Source: Lachnospiraceae bacterium (GTDB lineage Bacteria > Bacillota > Clostridia > Lachnospirales > Lachnospiraceae). From it: a DNA stretch of 48,924 bases. The notes beneath the pieces were generated by a model. The model ran no database searches, was not told where the DNA came from, and was given only the letters and a program-made list of their open reading frames with translations. This document shows positions 1 to 8,038 of this stretch, one piece after another. The translations under genes and the position numbers were made by a program. Numbering within the stretch: the first letter of the stretch is position 1; every line of letters starts with the position of its first letter. The DNA lies in the NCBI GenBank assembly GCA_017962825.1, contig JAGCUO010000013.1, positions 1-48,924 on the forward strand. The letters run 5' to 3'.

Positions 1-2
1 AT

Positions 3-1748
3 ATCATACGTGAAGTGGTTGCAGGCGGCGGATACGAACCGGGTTCTGAGGAAGCGATCATAAAGGCTGCTTATGAGAAATTTTCTGCCTACGATTTTGA
101 GAACAGTCCCGTTCCCGCAGAGCTGGATGCACTTCTTCATGAGATTGATGAAGTAGGATCCATTGAAGAATTTCTCGATGTGGATGCAAAACTTCAGAGA
201 GATTACGGAATCGGTAATGTTTTTAACATAATGGTCGATGATAATTATCTGGCATCCGGAGAAAAGATCCTTGTTTTCGGACAGTATGCGAGCGTGGTTG
301 ATGTCGTATTTGAGGGTCTGGAAGATTCTTACAGAAGTCTGAATTCACTTAAAGAATACGGCAGTGCCGCAATGCAGGCAATGGGCCATGATGTTGAATA
401 TTCCGATAATGCAGGAACCGGGTTCGGATACATCGCATTGGATCTGTATAACAAAACGGATATGGACATTGTGAAAGCGGAAATGCCTTATATTTACTTC
501 AATGTATATACCGAAGATCAGATAAAGGAACTTCTTCCGGGTATAGATATCGAAGGCTATATTACCAAGCTTGGAATAGATAGAAAATACTTAGATAAGT
601 TTGGAATATACGATCCTGATCAGCTCAGATTTCTCGGAGAGATCCTCACGGAAGAAAGACTCGATGCGCTCAAAGCATGGGATATGGTCAATCTCATAAA
701 TAAATATCGAAGATTTGTGGTATACGGTTATGATGCATTGGAAAAGTATACAACGATCGATTACTCCTCCGATGAGGACAGGATCATCGATGAGATATAT
801 AGCGTATTTTCTTCCGAAACCGATCCCATTTATGTAGAGAAATATTATACGGAGGAAATGGATGATGCTCTGATCGAAATGTGTGATGACATAAAAGAGG
901 GTTACAGACATCTTATCTCCGATGCGGATTGGCTGAGCGAAGAAACCAGGGCCGGTCTTTTGGAAAAGCTTGAGAATATTGTTTATGTAACGGGTGCCGA
1001 TGTCAAAAGACATGACAATTCCGAATATAAAAATATAACAGGCAAAGATTATTTCGAATTATATCTCAGCTATACAAGACATGGGATTAAGGAAACATTC
1101 GGAGCTCTGGACGAAAAATTTGACAGAGAATCCGTCATGATGGATATGCAGGTTTTGAATGCCTGCTACAATCCTTCATATAACAACATAAACATAACCG
1201 TTGCGATCATGATCGATCCTTTCTTTGATATGAACGCAGATTATTATACCAATCTCGGCGGCCTCGGAATGGTAGTCGCTCATGAGATGGGACATGCTTT
1301 TGACAGTAACTGCATTCTTTTTGATGAAACCGGAATGTATGATCCTTCCTGGATCTCGGCTGATGATTATGAAAAGCTGGTATCAAGAAACGAAGCCGCT
1401 GTAAGATATTTTGAAGACAATTTCACCATCTTCGGAGTATACCATGTTGACGGCGAGCAGACTCTGGGAGAAAACTACGCGGATCTGGGAGCCATGGAAT
1501 GTATCTCATCCCTTGCTTCGAACGATGAAGAAAGAAAACTTCTGTTTACTAATTTTGCAAAGATCTGGGCTGAGAAGAGAGTTGATTCCGCACTCATCGA
1601 TCAGATAGATTCCGATCCACACAGTCCTGCGATCATCAGAGTAAATGCGATTCTGTCTACTCTTGATGTTTTCTATGAGACTTATGATGTTACCGAAGGT
1701 GACGGTATGTATATCGCCCCCGAGGACAGGATCTCAAGATGGCATTAA
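3..1748 (+). CDS. M13 family (PepO/neprilysin-like) zinc metallopeptidase, 5' partial
   Basis: The frame is open to the left edge, so the true start and any signal peptide lie outside. Counting from the GTG at 15, the zinc motif HEMGH begins at residue 423 and the third-ligand motif ENYAD spans residues 486-490, which is the HExxH plus ExxxD pair of the neprilysin family. Upstream, a stretch around NACYNPSYNNIN matches the substrate-binding segment of M13 enzymes, and the protein ends close to a conserved Trp (ISRWH). M13 enzymes are usually extracytoplasmic and cleave oligopeptides; location cannot be judged here. The stop is 15 bases before the next gene, an ABC exporter permease, so co-transcription is likely. 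Family assignment is secure; substrate is unknown. Confidence 0.9.
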   Translation: MIREVVAGGGYEPGSEEAIIKAAYEKFSAYDFENSPVPAELDALLHEIDEVGSIEEFLDVDAKLQRDYGIGNVFNIMVDDNYLASGEKILVFGQYASVVDVVFEGLEDSYRSLNSLKEYGSAAMQAMGHDVEYSDNAGTGFGYIALDLYNKTDMDIVKAEMPYIYFNVYTEDQIKELLPGIDIEGYITKLGIDRKYLDKFGIYDPDQLRFLGEILTEERLDALKAWDMVNLINKYRRFVVYGYDALEKYTTIDYSSDEDRIIDEIYSVFSSETDPIYVEKYYTEEMDDALIEMCDDIKEGYRHLISDADWLSEETRAGLLEKLENIVYVTGADVKRHDNSEYKNITGKDYFELYLSYTRHGIKETFGALDEKFDRESVMMDMQVLNACYNPSYNNINITVAIMIDPFFDMNADYYTNLGGLGMVVAHEMGHAFDSNCILFDETGMYDPSWISADDYEKLVSRNEAAVRYFEDNFTIFGVYHVDGEQTLGENYADLGAMECISSLASNDEERKLLFTNFAKIWAEKRVDSALIDQIDSDPHSPAIIRVNAILSTLDVFYETYDVTEGDGMYIAPEDRISRWH

Positions 1749-1763
1749 GGGAGGAATGAAAGA

Positions 1764-4229
1764 ATGAGAATTATTTTAAAAACAGTAATAAAAAATACAT
1801 TCGGAAAACCATTAAGATCACTTCTTGTAATTTTCTCGATCTTTTTCTGTGCACTTTCCGCAATGTTTTGTTTTGACCTTGCCAAGACTGAGAAGAATCT
1901 GATCACCAATCTTTTAAGCAGTATGAGCGGAGAAGCAGATCTTGGCGTAAGCATGAGAATCTGTGATGAATCAAGGCTGCCGGAAGGACTTCCCGAGTAC
2001 AATGCATTCAGACTAAGAGGGGTAAATGATTCCATCTATACGGACATTGATGGCGAGTATGCCTTCGTAAAGATGGAGAATATGTATGTATATGGCGTCG
2101 ATCCGGAGATGGCAGTTTCAATGGGTTATATGGATGATGCGAATCTCAAAACCGGAGAGATCATCATCACCGATAAGGTTGCCGATGCATGCGGATACAG
2201 CGTCGGGGATATGGCTGAGATTCACGATCTTGCAGGAGATGTTCATGAATTTGAGATCATCAGGATTGAAAAAGCCGATCTTAAAAATCTCCTTTTCCAG
2301 GATTATACGGCAGTAGTTAATGAAGAATCCGCAGACATTCTCGCATGCGGAAAACCGGTCTCCGGAACAATGATGATCGATGTCATTGATAATTCGAAGA
2401 TCAATGAAGCGGAAGATATTCTCAAAGAGGAATTTAAGCCGGACAATGTTCAGAGATATGCTTTGACGGAAGATATCGAAGCTATGATGAATGAGCTTTA
2501 CGGAATTTTGTTTATTCTCTTTGCCATCACTTTCCTGCTTGTTGTATTCATAACCTTCTCCATCTGTGAAAGAATCGTAGGAGAGAGAATGTCCTTTATA
2601 GGTACACTCAGAAGCCTGGGTCTTAGTTCTGCGCAGACGGCAGTGGTTCTTTTGATGGAAAATGTTATGTACGCACTTTTGGGAAGTATACCCGGAGTGT
2701 GGCTCTACCTGTCCTTGAGAGGCCCTATGATGTCTACGCTTTTTGATGTATCGGCGCAGGGACTGGAAGTGAAATTTGATATTCCGGAAGTTTCGGTTGC
2801 ACTTGTGGTAACCGTTATATTGTCAGCGATTCTCATCGAGTGCCTCATTCCTCTCAAGGCTGTTATCAAGGCGCTTAAAACCTCCATCAGAGATATCATC
2901 TTTGATAACAGAGATACGGAATACAAATTCAGTAAAAGCGGCACTGTGATCGGAATAGTCATGTGCGGTATTGCGCTTATTTCTTTTGTGTTCGGCAGAT
3001 CTCTTTTCGGTGCGGGACTTTGCCTTATCGCTTCAGTTATAGCGTTGTCGCTGTTATTCCCCAGGATCCTTAAGTTTGTTACGGGAGTGATCAAAGGTAT
3101 CGCAGAAAGAAGAGAAAACGGAAAAGTCTATCTTGCTTCCGGCGAGGCAATGTCCAGGAAGAGTACCGTGGGAAGCGGAGTGTTATGTGCCACATCCGCA
3201 GCCATGTGCATCCTTATATATGTTATCGCGATGGCGATGTCGGGGCTATATAATGCGGATGTTTATGATTGCGACACCATCGTTACCTGTACAGGTAAGA
3301 TGAAGCAGCTTTCATTCATTCAGTATCTGGACGGTGTGAATGATCTTGAGTATGTGTATTATTCATTGGACTATGTGACGATAGGCGATGACAAAACAGA
3401 AAAAACAAGTCAGATAGTCGGTTATCCCGATGGCGGATTCAGATTCTACAATGCATTCGAGGGATTGCCCGATTCACTTGAAGACGGAACCATATGCGTA
3501 GAGAAAGTCTGGGCCGGAAGAAATAATGTATCCATCGGAGATACGATTAAGTTTACGTTTAATTCATCCGGTGTATTCCCCATAGAAAAAGAATACGAAG
3601 TTGTAGCGTTCTTCAAGATGGATGATTATGAATCCCTCAAAAATAATTTCGTAGTATCCGAAGCGGAATACAAGAGTATATATCATGACTATCCGGGATA
3701 TATTCTGATCCGGAGCGATGATCCCGATGGCGTAAAGGATATGATCGATAAATATGCGGTAGGTTCTGTTTCCAAAGTACAGACCAAAGCTGAAATGATA
3801 GAGGAAAATGAGAAGGATAATGCATCCTCAGCAAGAGTTCTCTTTATCGTTATCACTGTTGCCATGGGAATGACCTGTATCGGAATGATCACCAACCAGC
3901 TCATCGGTTTTGAAGGAAGAAAGAAGGAGTGTGCGGTAATGGTATCCACTTCCATGAGCAAGCGTACTCTTTCAGGTATTCTGATAAGAGAGATGCTTAT
4001 CACATCCGTCACTGCCGTAACTTCAGGAACCGTTATCGGTCTTTTGCTCATAGCAGTCATCAAGAGGGCTGTCGATAATTCGGAATCCGTTATGCTGTAC
4101 TTTAATTTCAATCCCTTAACGGTGGTTTTGGTTTATGTCGTTATGATCGTTGTTTTCACATTAACGACACTGTTCCCGATAAAGAATCTGAAGAAGATGA
4201 AACTTTCGGAACAGCTCAAATACGAATAA
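1764..4229 (+). CDS. FtsX/MacB-type ABC transporter permease
   Basis: This 821-residue integral membrane protein has the layout of large FtsX-like permeases: an N-terminal helix (about residues 18-38), an extracytoplasmic domain, a helix block from about residue 245, more helices in the middle, a second extracytoplasmic domain (about residues 500-680), and three C-terminal helices. I count roughly ten hydrophobic segments. A GGAGG precedes the ATG. The ATPase gene follows after 36 bases, making a two-gene exporter of the type used for lipoproteins, antimicrobial peptides or lipids. Unlike LolCE/MacB dimers, one long polypeptide seems to carry both permease halves. The preceding metallopeptidase may be part of the same transcript. 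Substrate cannot be inferred. Confidence 0.88.
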   Translation: MRIILKTVIKNTFGKPLRSLLVIFSIFFCALSAMFCFDLAKTEKNLITNLLSSMSGEADLGVSMRICDESRLPEGLPEYNAFRLRGVNDSIYTDIDGEYAFVKMENMYVYGVDPEMAVSMGYMDDANLKTGEIIITDKVADACGYSVGDMAEIHDLAGDVHEFEIIRIEKADLKNLLFQDYTAVVNEESADILACGKPVSGTMMIDVIDNSKINEAEDILKEEFKPDNVQRYALTEDIEAMMNELYGILFILFAITFLLVVFITFSICERIVGERMSFIGTLRSLGLSSAQTAVVLLMENVMYALLGSIPGVWLYLSLRGPMMSTLFDVSAQGLEVKFDIPEVSVALVVTVILSAILIECLIPLKAVIKALKTSIRDIIFDNRDTEYKFSKSGTVIGIVMCGIALISFVFGRSLFGAGLCLIASVIALSLLFPRILKFVTGVIKGIAERRENGKVYLASGEAMSRKSTVGSGVLCATSAAMCILIYVIAMAMSGLYNADVYDCDTIVTCTGKMKQLSFIQYLDGVNDLEYVYYSLDYVTIGDDKTEKTSQIVGYPDGGFRFYNAFEGLPDSLEDGTICVEKVWAGRNNVSIGDTIKFTFNSSGVFPIEKEYEVVAFFKMDDYESLKNNFVVSEAEYKSIYHDYPGYILIRSDDPDGVKDMIDKYAVGSVSKVQTKAEMIEENEKDNASSARVLFIVITVAMGMTCIGMITNQLIGFEGRKKECAVMVSTSMSKRTLSGILIREMLITSVTAVTSGTVIGLLLIAVIKRAVDNSESVMLYFNFNPLTVVLVYVVMIVVFTLTTLFPIKNLKKMKLSEQLKYE

Positions 4230-4265
4230 CAGGCAGCGCTTTCAGGTAAATATATTCAGGGAGAA

Positions 4266-5003
4266 ATGATAATGAAGAAAATTATAGAAGTAGACGGTGT
4301 GAGCAAGACCTTTGGTAAAGGAACCAATCTCAATAAAGTTCTTGATAACTGCAGCTTATATGTAAACGAGGGAGAATTTGTTTCCCTCATGGGTGCATCC
4401 GGATCCGGAAAATCAACCCTTCTGTATCTGATAGGAGGCCTTGACAGAGAATTCGAAGGTAAGATATCTCTTTGCGGTGAAGATATAGGAGCGCTTAAAG
4501 ACAACAAGCTTTCCAAGATCAGACTCGCAAGTATCGGATTTGTATTTCAGTTCTATAATCTGGTCATGAACTTAAATGTGGAGGACAATATCCTCCTTCC
4601 CATGACAGTAAACGGTAAGAAAAAGAGTGAGCTTAAGAAGGAGCTTGACGAGATTCTTGAGATCACCGGTCTTACCGAGAAAAGAAAGGCAATGCCCGCA
4701 ACACTTTCGGGAGGACAGCAGCAGAGAGTCGCAATTGCAAGAGCAATCCTCGGAAATCCTTCCATAATCCTTGCGGACGAGCCCACCGGTAACCTTGATT
4801 CCAAATCAACCGCAGAGATCATGGATCTCTTCTCAAGACTTAATCGGGAAAAGGGACTTACCATCCTTCAGGTAACCCACTCCGAGAAATGTGCTTCTTA
4901 CGGAAGCAGGACCATTCTTCTCGACAGCGGTAAGATCGTAGGCGGAGAAACCGGGGAAGAAAGCCCGGAAGAAGCAAACGCTGATGAAGCAAAAACCGAA
5001 TAA
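4266..5003 (+). CDS. ABC transporter ATP-binding protein (LolD/MacB type)
   Basis: A 245-residue nucleotide-binding subunit with all expected motifs: Walker [10 protein letters not shown] at residues 43-51, a Q-loop in FVFQFYNLV, the signature [10 protein letters not shown], Walker [12 protein letters not shown] and a switch His in VTHSEK. The PTGNLDS sequence is typical of the LolD/MacB/FtsE group that partners FtsX-like permeases, which fits the gene just upstream. A GGGAGA ribosome site precedes two in-frame ATGs (4266, 4272). The C-terminal 25 residues are acidic and probably disordered. It energises the permease from the cytoplasmic face. A strong terminator follows, ending the operon. 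Confidence 0.93.
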   Translation: MIMKKIIEVDGVSKTFGKGTNLNKVLDNCSLYVNEGEFVSLMGASGSGKSTLLYLIGGLDREFEGKISLCGEDIGALKDNKLSKIRLASIGFVFQFYNLVMNLNVEDNILLPMTVNGKKKSELKKELDEILEITGLTEKRKAMPATLSGGQQQRVAIARAILGNPSIILADEPTGNLDSKSTAEIMDLFSRLNREKGLTILQVTHSEKCASYGSRTILLDSGKIVGGETGEESPEEANADEAKTE

Positions 5004-5023
5004 AGCACTATTTGTTTGACATC

Positions 5024-5076
5024 AAAACAAGGCAGGTTCTACAATCAGAAAGAATGAACCCGCCTTGTTTTATTTT
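5024..5076 (+). terminator. Rho-independent terminator after the ABC exporter
   Basis: A long inverted repeat (AAAACAAGGCaGGTTC with GAACCcGCCTTGTTTT, one mismatch) is followed by a TTTTATTTT tract. It closes the peptidase/ABC exporter unit 20 bases after the ATPase stop. Confidence 0.9.
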
Positions 5077-5090
5077 GTAAGGAGTAGTAA

Positions 5091-6686
5091 ATGACAGGTA
5101 AGACCCTTAAGAGATTTAAAGATCTGAATATGACGCCGGGACAGATGATCCTTGGCTGCATGCTGATCCTTCAACTGATATGTCTTTTTATTTTGAACCT
5201 GACCCTGGTAACATCAAGGATCGACTGGGATTCCGCCAATCTTTTTACCCATATGATCAGGATGGCTGAGGAAAAGACTTATATAATTCCCGGCTGGCTG
5301 TATACCACATCTTTAGAGATCGATTGCTCGGTTTTGCTGGCCATGCCCATATATATGATTACGGGGAGTCTGGGATTATCCGTAGCTGTATCAAATCTGG
5401 TATTTGCCATTATCTTTATACATGTATGGTTCAGGATCCTGCAAAATGAATCGTTTTGGGTAAGATTTCTGTTTGCAAATCTGGTCCTGATCCCCTATAA
5501 CACCGGAATGCTGGATTACTATAATATGATGTTTTTTGCCGGTGGACAGTATCTGATCCGTATCCTGATAGTATCGCTTTTGATCTATATATTATCCGAA
5601 ACGGATATCGAATCTCATAAAAAGTCGTATATTGCCTTGTCGGGACTCTTTATAGTTTTGGTATTTATATCAAGCTTGTCTTCGGGAATGTATGTTTTAC
5701 TGATGGGATTGTTTCCGGTTGCGACCGTCTATTTTTTGATCCGTTTCGTAAAATGGCAGAAAGTCCCTTTATATATCTGGGGGCTGGGCGTTGCTTCACT
5801 GCTTAGTACACTGTGCGGAATGATGCTGAACAACCGGATATTTATCGGAGAGAGATATGTTACGGGTATCAACTATACTGCATTGTCAGTAATGTATGAA
5901 TATCCAGAGCGCGTATTCTGGGGAGTATTTGAGTTGTTTGGGGCAGCGTCATATCTGGGAGATCTCCCGGCCATGAGTCTCGAAGGCGTATTTTTCCTGG
6001 TAAGATTTGTCCTGGTCATGCTCCTTTACCTGTCCGTGATCTACTCGGTATGGAGGATATTCCGTAAAAAGGCGTCGAAATTCGAAGCATTATCCGTAGG
6101 GTTGATATTATGGAATTTCTTCGTCAATACGGTTTTCATGACATGCTATGCAACGGGAACCTTTGAATACAGGTATCACCTGATGGTTGCAATTCCCGCC
6201 ATGGCGCTTCTGTGCAGACATATCGAAGAATTCACAAGTAAGTTTGAACTGCTTCTGCAAAAAAAGATCATTACTGCTGTTTTGATCTGCATGATCTTAG
6301 CTACCGGTACGTACCAATATGGTAAATTTATCCTTGCGGAAGATATAAATAAGGATGCGGAGGAGATAGCGGATTATTGTGAGAGCTTGGGCTGCGATCA
6401 CGTATATGTTTACTTTTCGCAGGAACTTTCCGAACTTACCAGGTTCTTCTCCGGCGGTAAGGATTATACCAGAATGCTGGCAAACGGACGTACATATATC
6501 AGGGATTATTATCTGGCATATCAGGATCGCCCCATTGATCCTTCAGACAGATCTTTGTTTGTCTTCTCACTTGAGGATGGTGCAGCCTTCGGCCTCGGAC
6601 CGGACACCGGAGGATTCTTTGACAAATATGAACTTAAGCCGCTTAAACAGATCGGTGATTACGTTGTTTTTACGATAAATGAGTAA
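5091..6686 (+). CDS. multi-pass membrane protein, possibly a GT-C-like glycosyltransferase
   Basis: A 531-residue protein with about ten or eleven hydrophobic helices and a C-terminal soluble tail of roughly 110 residues. The first long loop after helix 1 contains Asp-rich sequence (SRIDWDSANLF), where GT-C membrane glycosyltransferases often have an acidic metal/substrate motif. This and the topology are the only reasons for the suggested function. The start at 5091 has a GGAG ribosome site (TAAGGAGTAGTAA). The gene stands alone between two terminators. I do not recognise the exact family; an O-antigen-type or lipid-linked sugar transferase, or an uncharacterised membrane protein, are all possible. 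Confidence 0.6.
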   Translation: MTGKTLKRFKDLNMTPGQMILGCMLILQLICLFILNLTLVTSRIDWDSANLFTHMIRMAEEKTYIIPGWLYTTSLEIDCSVLLAMPIYMITGSLGLSVAVSNLVFAIIFIHVWFRILQNESFWVRFLFANLVLIPYNTGMLDYYNMMFFAGGQYLIRILIVSLLIYILSETDIESHKKSYIALSGLFIVLVFISSLSSGMYVLLMGLFPVATVYFLIRFVKWQKVPLYIWGLGVASLLSTLCGMMLNNRIFIGERYVTGINYTALSVMYEYPERVFWGVFELFGAASYLGDLPAMSLEGVFFLVRFVLVMLLYLSVIYSVWRIFRKKASKFEALSVGLILWNFFVNTVFMTCYATGTFEYRYHLMVAIPAMALLCRHIEEFTSKFELLLQKKIITAVLICMILATGTYQYGKFILAEDINKDAEEIADYCESLGCDHVYVYFSQELSELTRFFSGGKDYTRMLANGRTYIRDYYLAYQDRPIDPSDRSLFVFSLEDGAAFGLGPDTGGFFDKYELKPLKQIGDYVVFTINE

Positions 6687-6724
6687 AAAAACAGCTGCCT
6701 GTAAGAACAGGCAGCTGTTTTAAC
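6687..6724. terminator. bidirectional terminator between convergent genes
   Basis: A perfect inverted repeat, AACAGCTGCCTGT / ACAGGCAGCTGTT, has A-tract and T-tract flanks, so it can terminate both the membrane-protein gene (+) and the DUF4867-type gene (-), whose stop codons face it. Confidence 0.92.
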
Positions 6725-6737
6725 TTGTTTGTTATTA

Positions 6738-7373
6738 TCAGTCGACTGCAATGTCGATGTTCTTACCTGTGAGTCCTACATAAGCGCCGGAAGATGCTTC
6801 GCTGCTCTCGGGATGAGCGATGAGCCACTTGTTGCGGGCCCAAAGGAGCTTGTCCTCCTCATTTCCTTCCTTAAGAGCGGGCTTATCGGTGTTGGTTCCC
6901 TTGGGAAGAACAACTGCAACGCGGAATCCGTCGTTTCCGTCGCACTGGCAGGGAGCATAGTGAAGGCTGTCTTCATAAACGAGGACAACATCTCCCTTAT
7001 CTGCCTTGAATGCTACAACATCCTTGGTATCAAGTTTTCCGTCGTGGATATCCTCTGCCTTAGCAAGAAGAAGAACGAAAGAAGTGGTTCCGATGTTGAG
7101 CTCGCTTCCTCTGTGATACTCAAGGCAATTGAGCTTGGTGTTTCTTCCCCAGCACATACCTACCTGAATGGGCATTCCGCCGTAAGCGCGGTCTGTGAAA
7201 TCCTTGTAAAGATCGGTGCAAGCCTCGAGGCTGTCGATTCCGGGCTCGTAAGCTACTCCCTCTGCGGGAAGATCTATCTTGTTCATTGCATCGAGCAATG
7301 CAGATACATCATATCCGGTTAAAACCTTTCCGTACTTTTCGAATTCTTTGCTGTGAACTGAGATTAACTGCAT
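6738..7373 (-). CDS. DUF4867 family protein (cupin-like)
   Basis: A 211-residue soluble protein without a signal peptide or membrane segment. The start is the ATG at 7373 on the reverse strand, because GGAGG lies at the right distance there; a longer reading to 7409 has no ribosome site. The sequence (opening MQLISVHSKEF, with ECY/LEYHRGSEL and FKADKGDVVLVYEDSLHYAPC) looks like the DUF4867 family, whose beta-rich core with spaced His/Glu resembles cupin sugar-binding or isomerase folds. H and E in LEYHRGSE and H in SLHYAP are possible metal ligands. Function is unknown; a role in sugar metabolism is only a guess. It is transcribed alone. Confidence 0.65.
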   Translation of the reverse strand: MQLISVHSKEFEKYGKVLTGYDVSALLDAMNKIDLPAEGVAYEPGIDSLEACTDLYKDFTDRAYGGMPIQVGMCWGRNTKLNCLEYHRGSELNIGTTSFVLLLAKAEDIHDGKLDTKDVVAFKADKGDVVLVYEDSLHYAPCQCDGNDGFRVAVVLPKGTNTDKPALKEGNEEDKLLWARNKWLIAHPESSEASSGAYVGLTGKNIDIAVD

Positions 7374-7563
7374 AGTGAAACCTCCTATATAATAAAATAC
7401 CCCGTACACCCAAAATCAGTGTCTTTTCATATAATACATCATTTGCCGGAAACCCGATACCGTTTTCTTGCTAAAAACATGGGCACTTTTTGTTATTGTA
7501 AGAAAGATATATATGATAAAATATCTGTGCCTGAAGATGGTTTCCGGGCAGGGAGGAGGATGT

Positions 7564-7812
7564 ATGGACGAAGCTTTTATAACCGTAGATCTTCACGGTC
7601 TGAGACGTGATGAAGCGGAAAAAAGAATCGAAAAAGTACTGGCTGAAGCAGGAAGCGGTACATATCAGATACGTCTTATCCATGGGTTTAACAGGGGAAC
7701 AAACCTCAAAGAGATGATATATGACAGCTTCAGGTATGATAAGAAAGTAAAACGTATTATGCCGGGCGATAATCAGGGCATTACTATTCTTGTATTAAAA
7801 GAACTGTTTTAA
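7564..7812 (+). CDS. small Smr-domain protein
   Basis: An 82-residue stand-alone Smr domain, the small MutS-related domain found at the C-terminus of MutS2. The Smr signature is visible as VDLHGLRRDEA near the start and HGFNRGT in the middle, corresponding to the DLHG and HGxG motifs linked to nuclease or nucleic-acid binding. I chose the ATG at 7564 because a strong GGAGGAGG sits directly before it; an upstream reading from 7468 has no ribosome site and adds non-Smr sequence. There is no mutS2 nearby, so it probably acts as an independent RNA or DNA-binding factor. A terminator follows. Confidence 0.85.
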   Translation: MDEAFITVDLHGLRRDEAEKRIEKVLAEAGSGTYQIRLIHGFNRGTNLKEMIYDSFRYDKKVKRIMPGDNQGITILVLKELF

Positions 7813-7835
7813 GGATAAATCAATATAATATATTA

Positions 7836-7880
7836 AAATAAGTCAATTTCTTCGGTGGGAGAAATTGACTTATTATTTTG
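7836..7880 (+). terminator. terminator after the smr gene
   Basis: AATAAGTCAATTTCT pairs perfectly with AGAAATTGACTTATT across an 8-base loop and is followed by ATTTTG. The A/T-rich flanks would also allow function on the reverse strand. Confidence 0.85.
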
Positions 7881-7956
7881 CAAAAACCTGATAAAATCGC
7901 TATTTTAAGCCAAACCGTGTTAAAATGGGTCAATAAACGAGATTAAAATACCTCTT

Positions 7957-7972
7957 GAATTTTTAAAAATTC
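7957..7972. promoter_or_regulatory. perfect 16-bp palindrome upstream of leuA
   Basis: GAATTTTTAAAAATTC is an exact palindrome 66 bases before the leuA start. About 15-35 bases upstream lie two TTAAAAT boxes (7920-7926 and 7943-7949) spaced 23 bases apart. Together they could form an operator/promoter zone. No T-box elements are visible in this leader. Low complexity makes a chance palindrome possible. Confidence 0.35.
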
Positions 7973-8038
7973 AGTAGTATCTTAAATTCATAATTGTTCA
8001 AAGCGGATTATTTAAATATATCTGCAGAAGGAGTAATC

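Noticed and set aside
6729-7322. Forward-strand open frame opposite the DUF4867-type gene
   Set aside because: It runs antisense to a gene with a good ribosome site and recognisable family sequence; no ribosome site or homology of its own.
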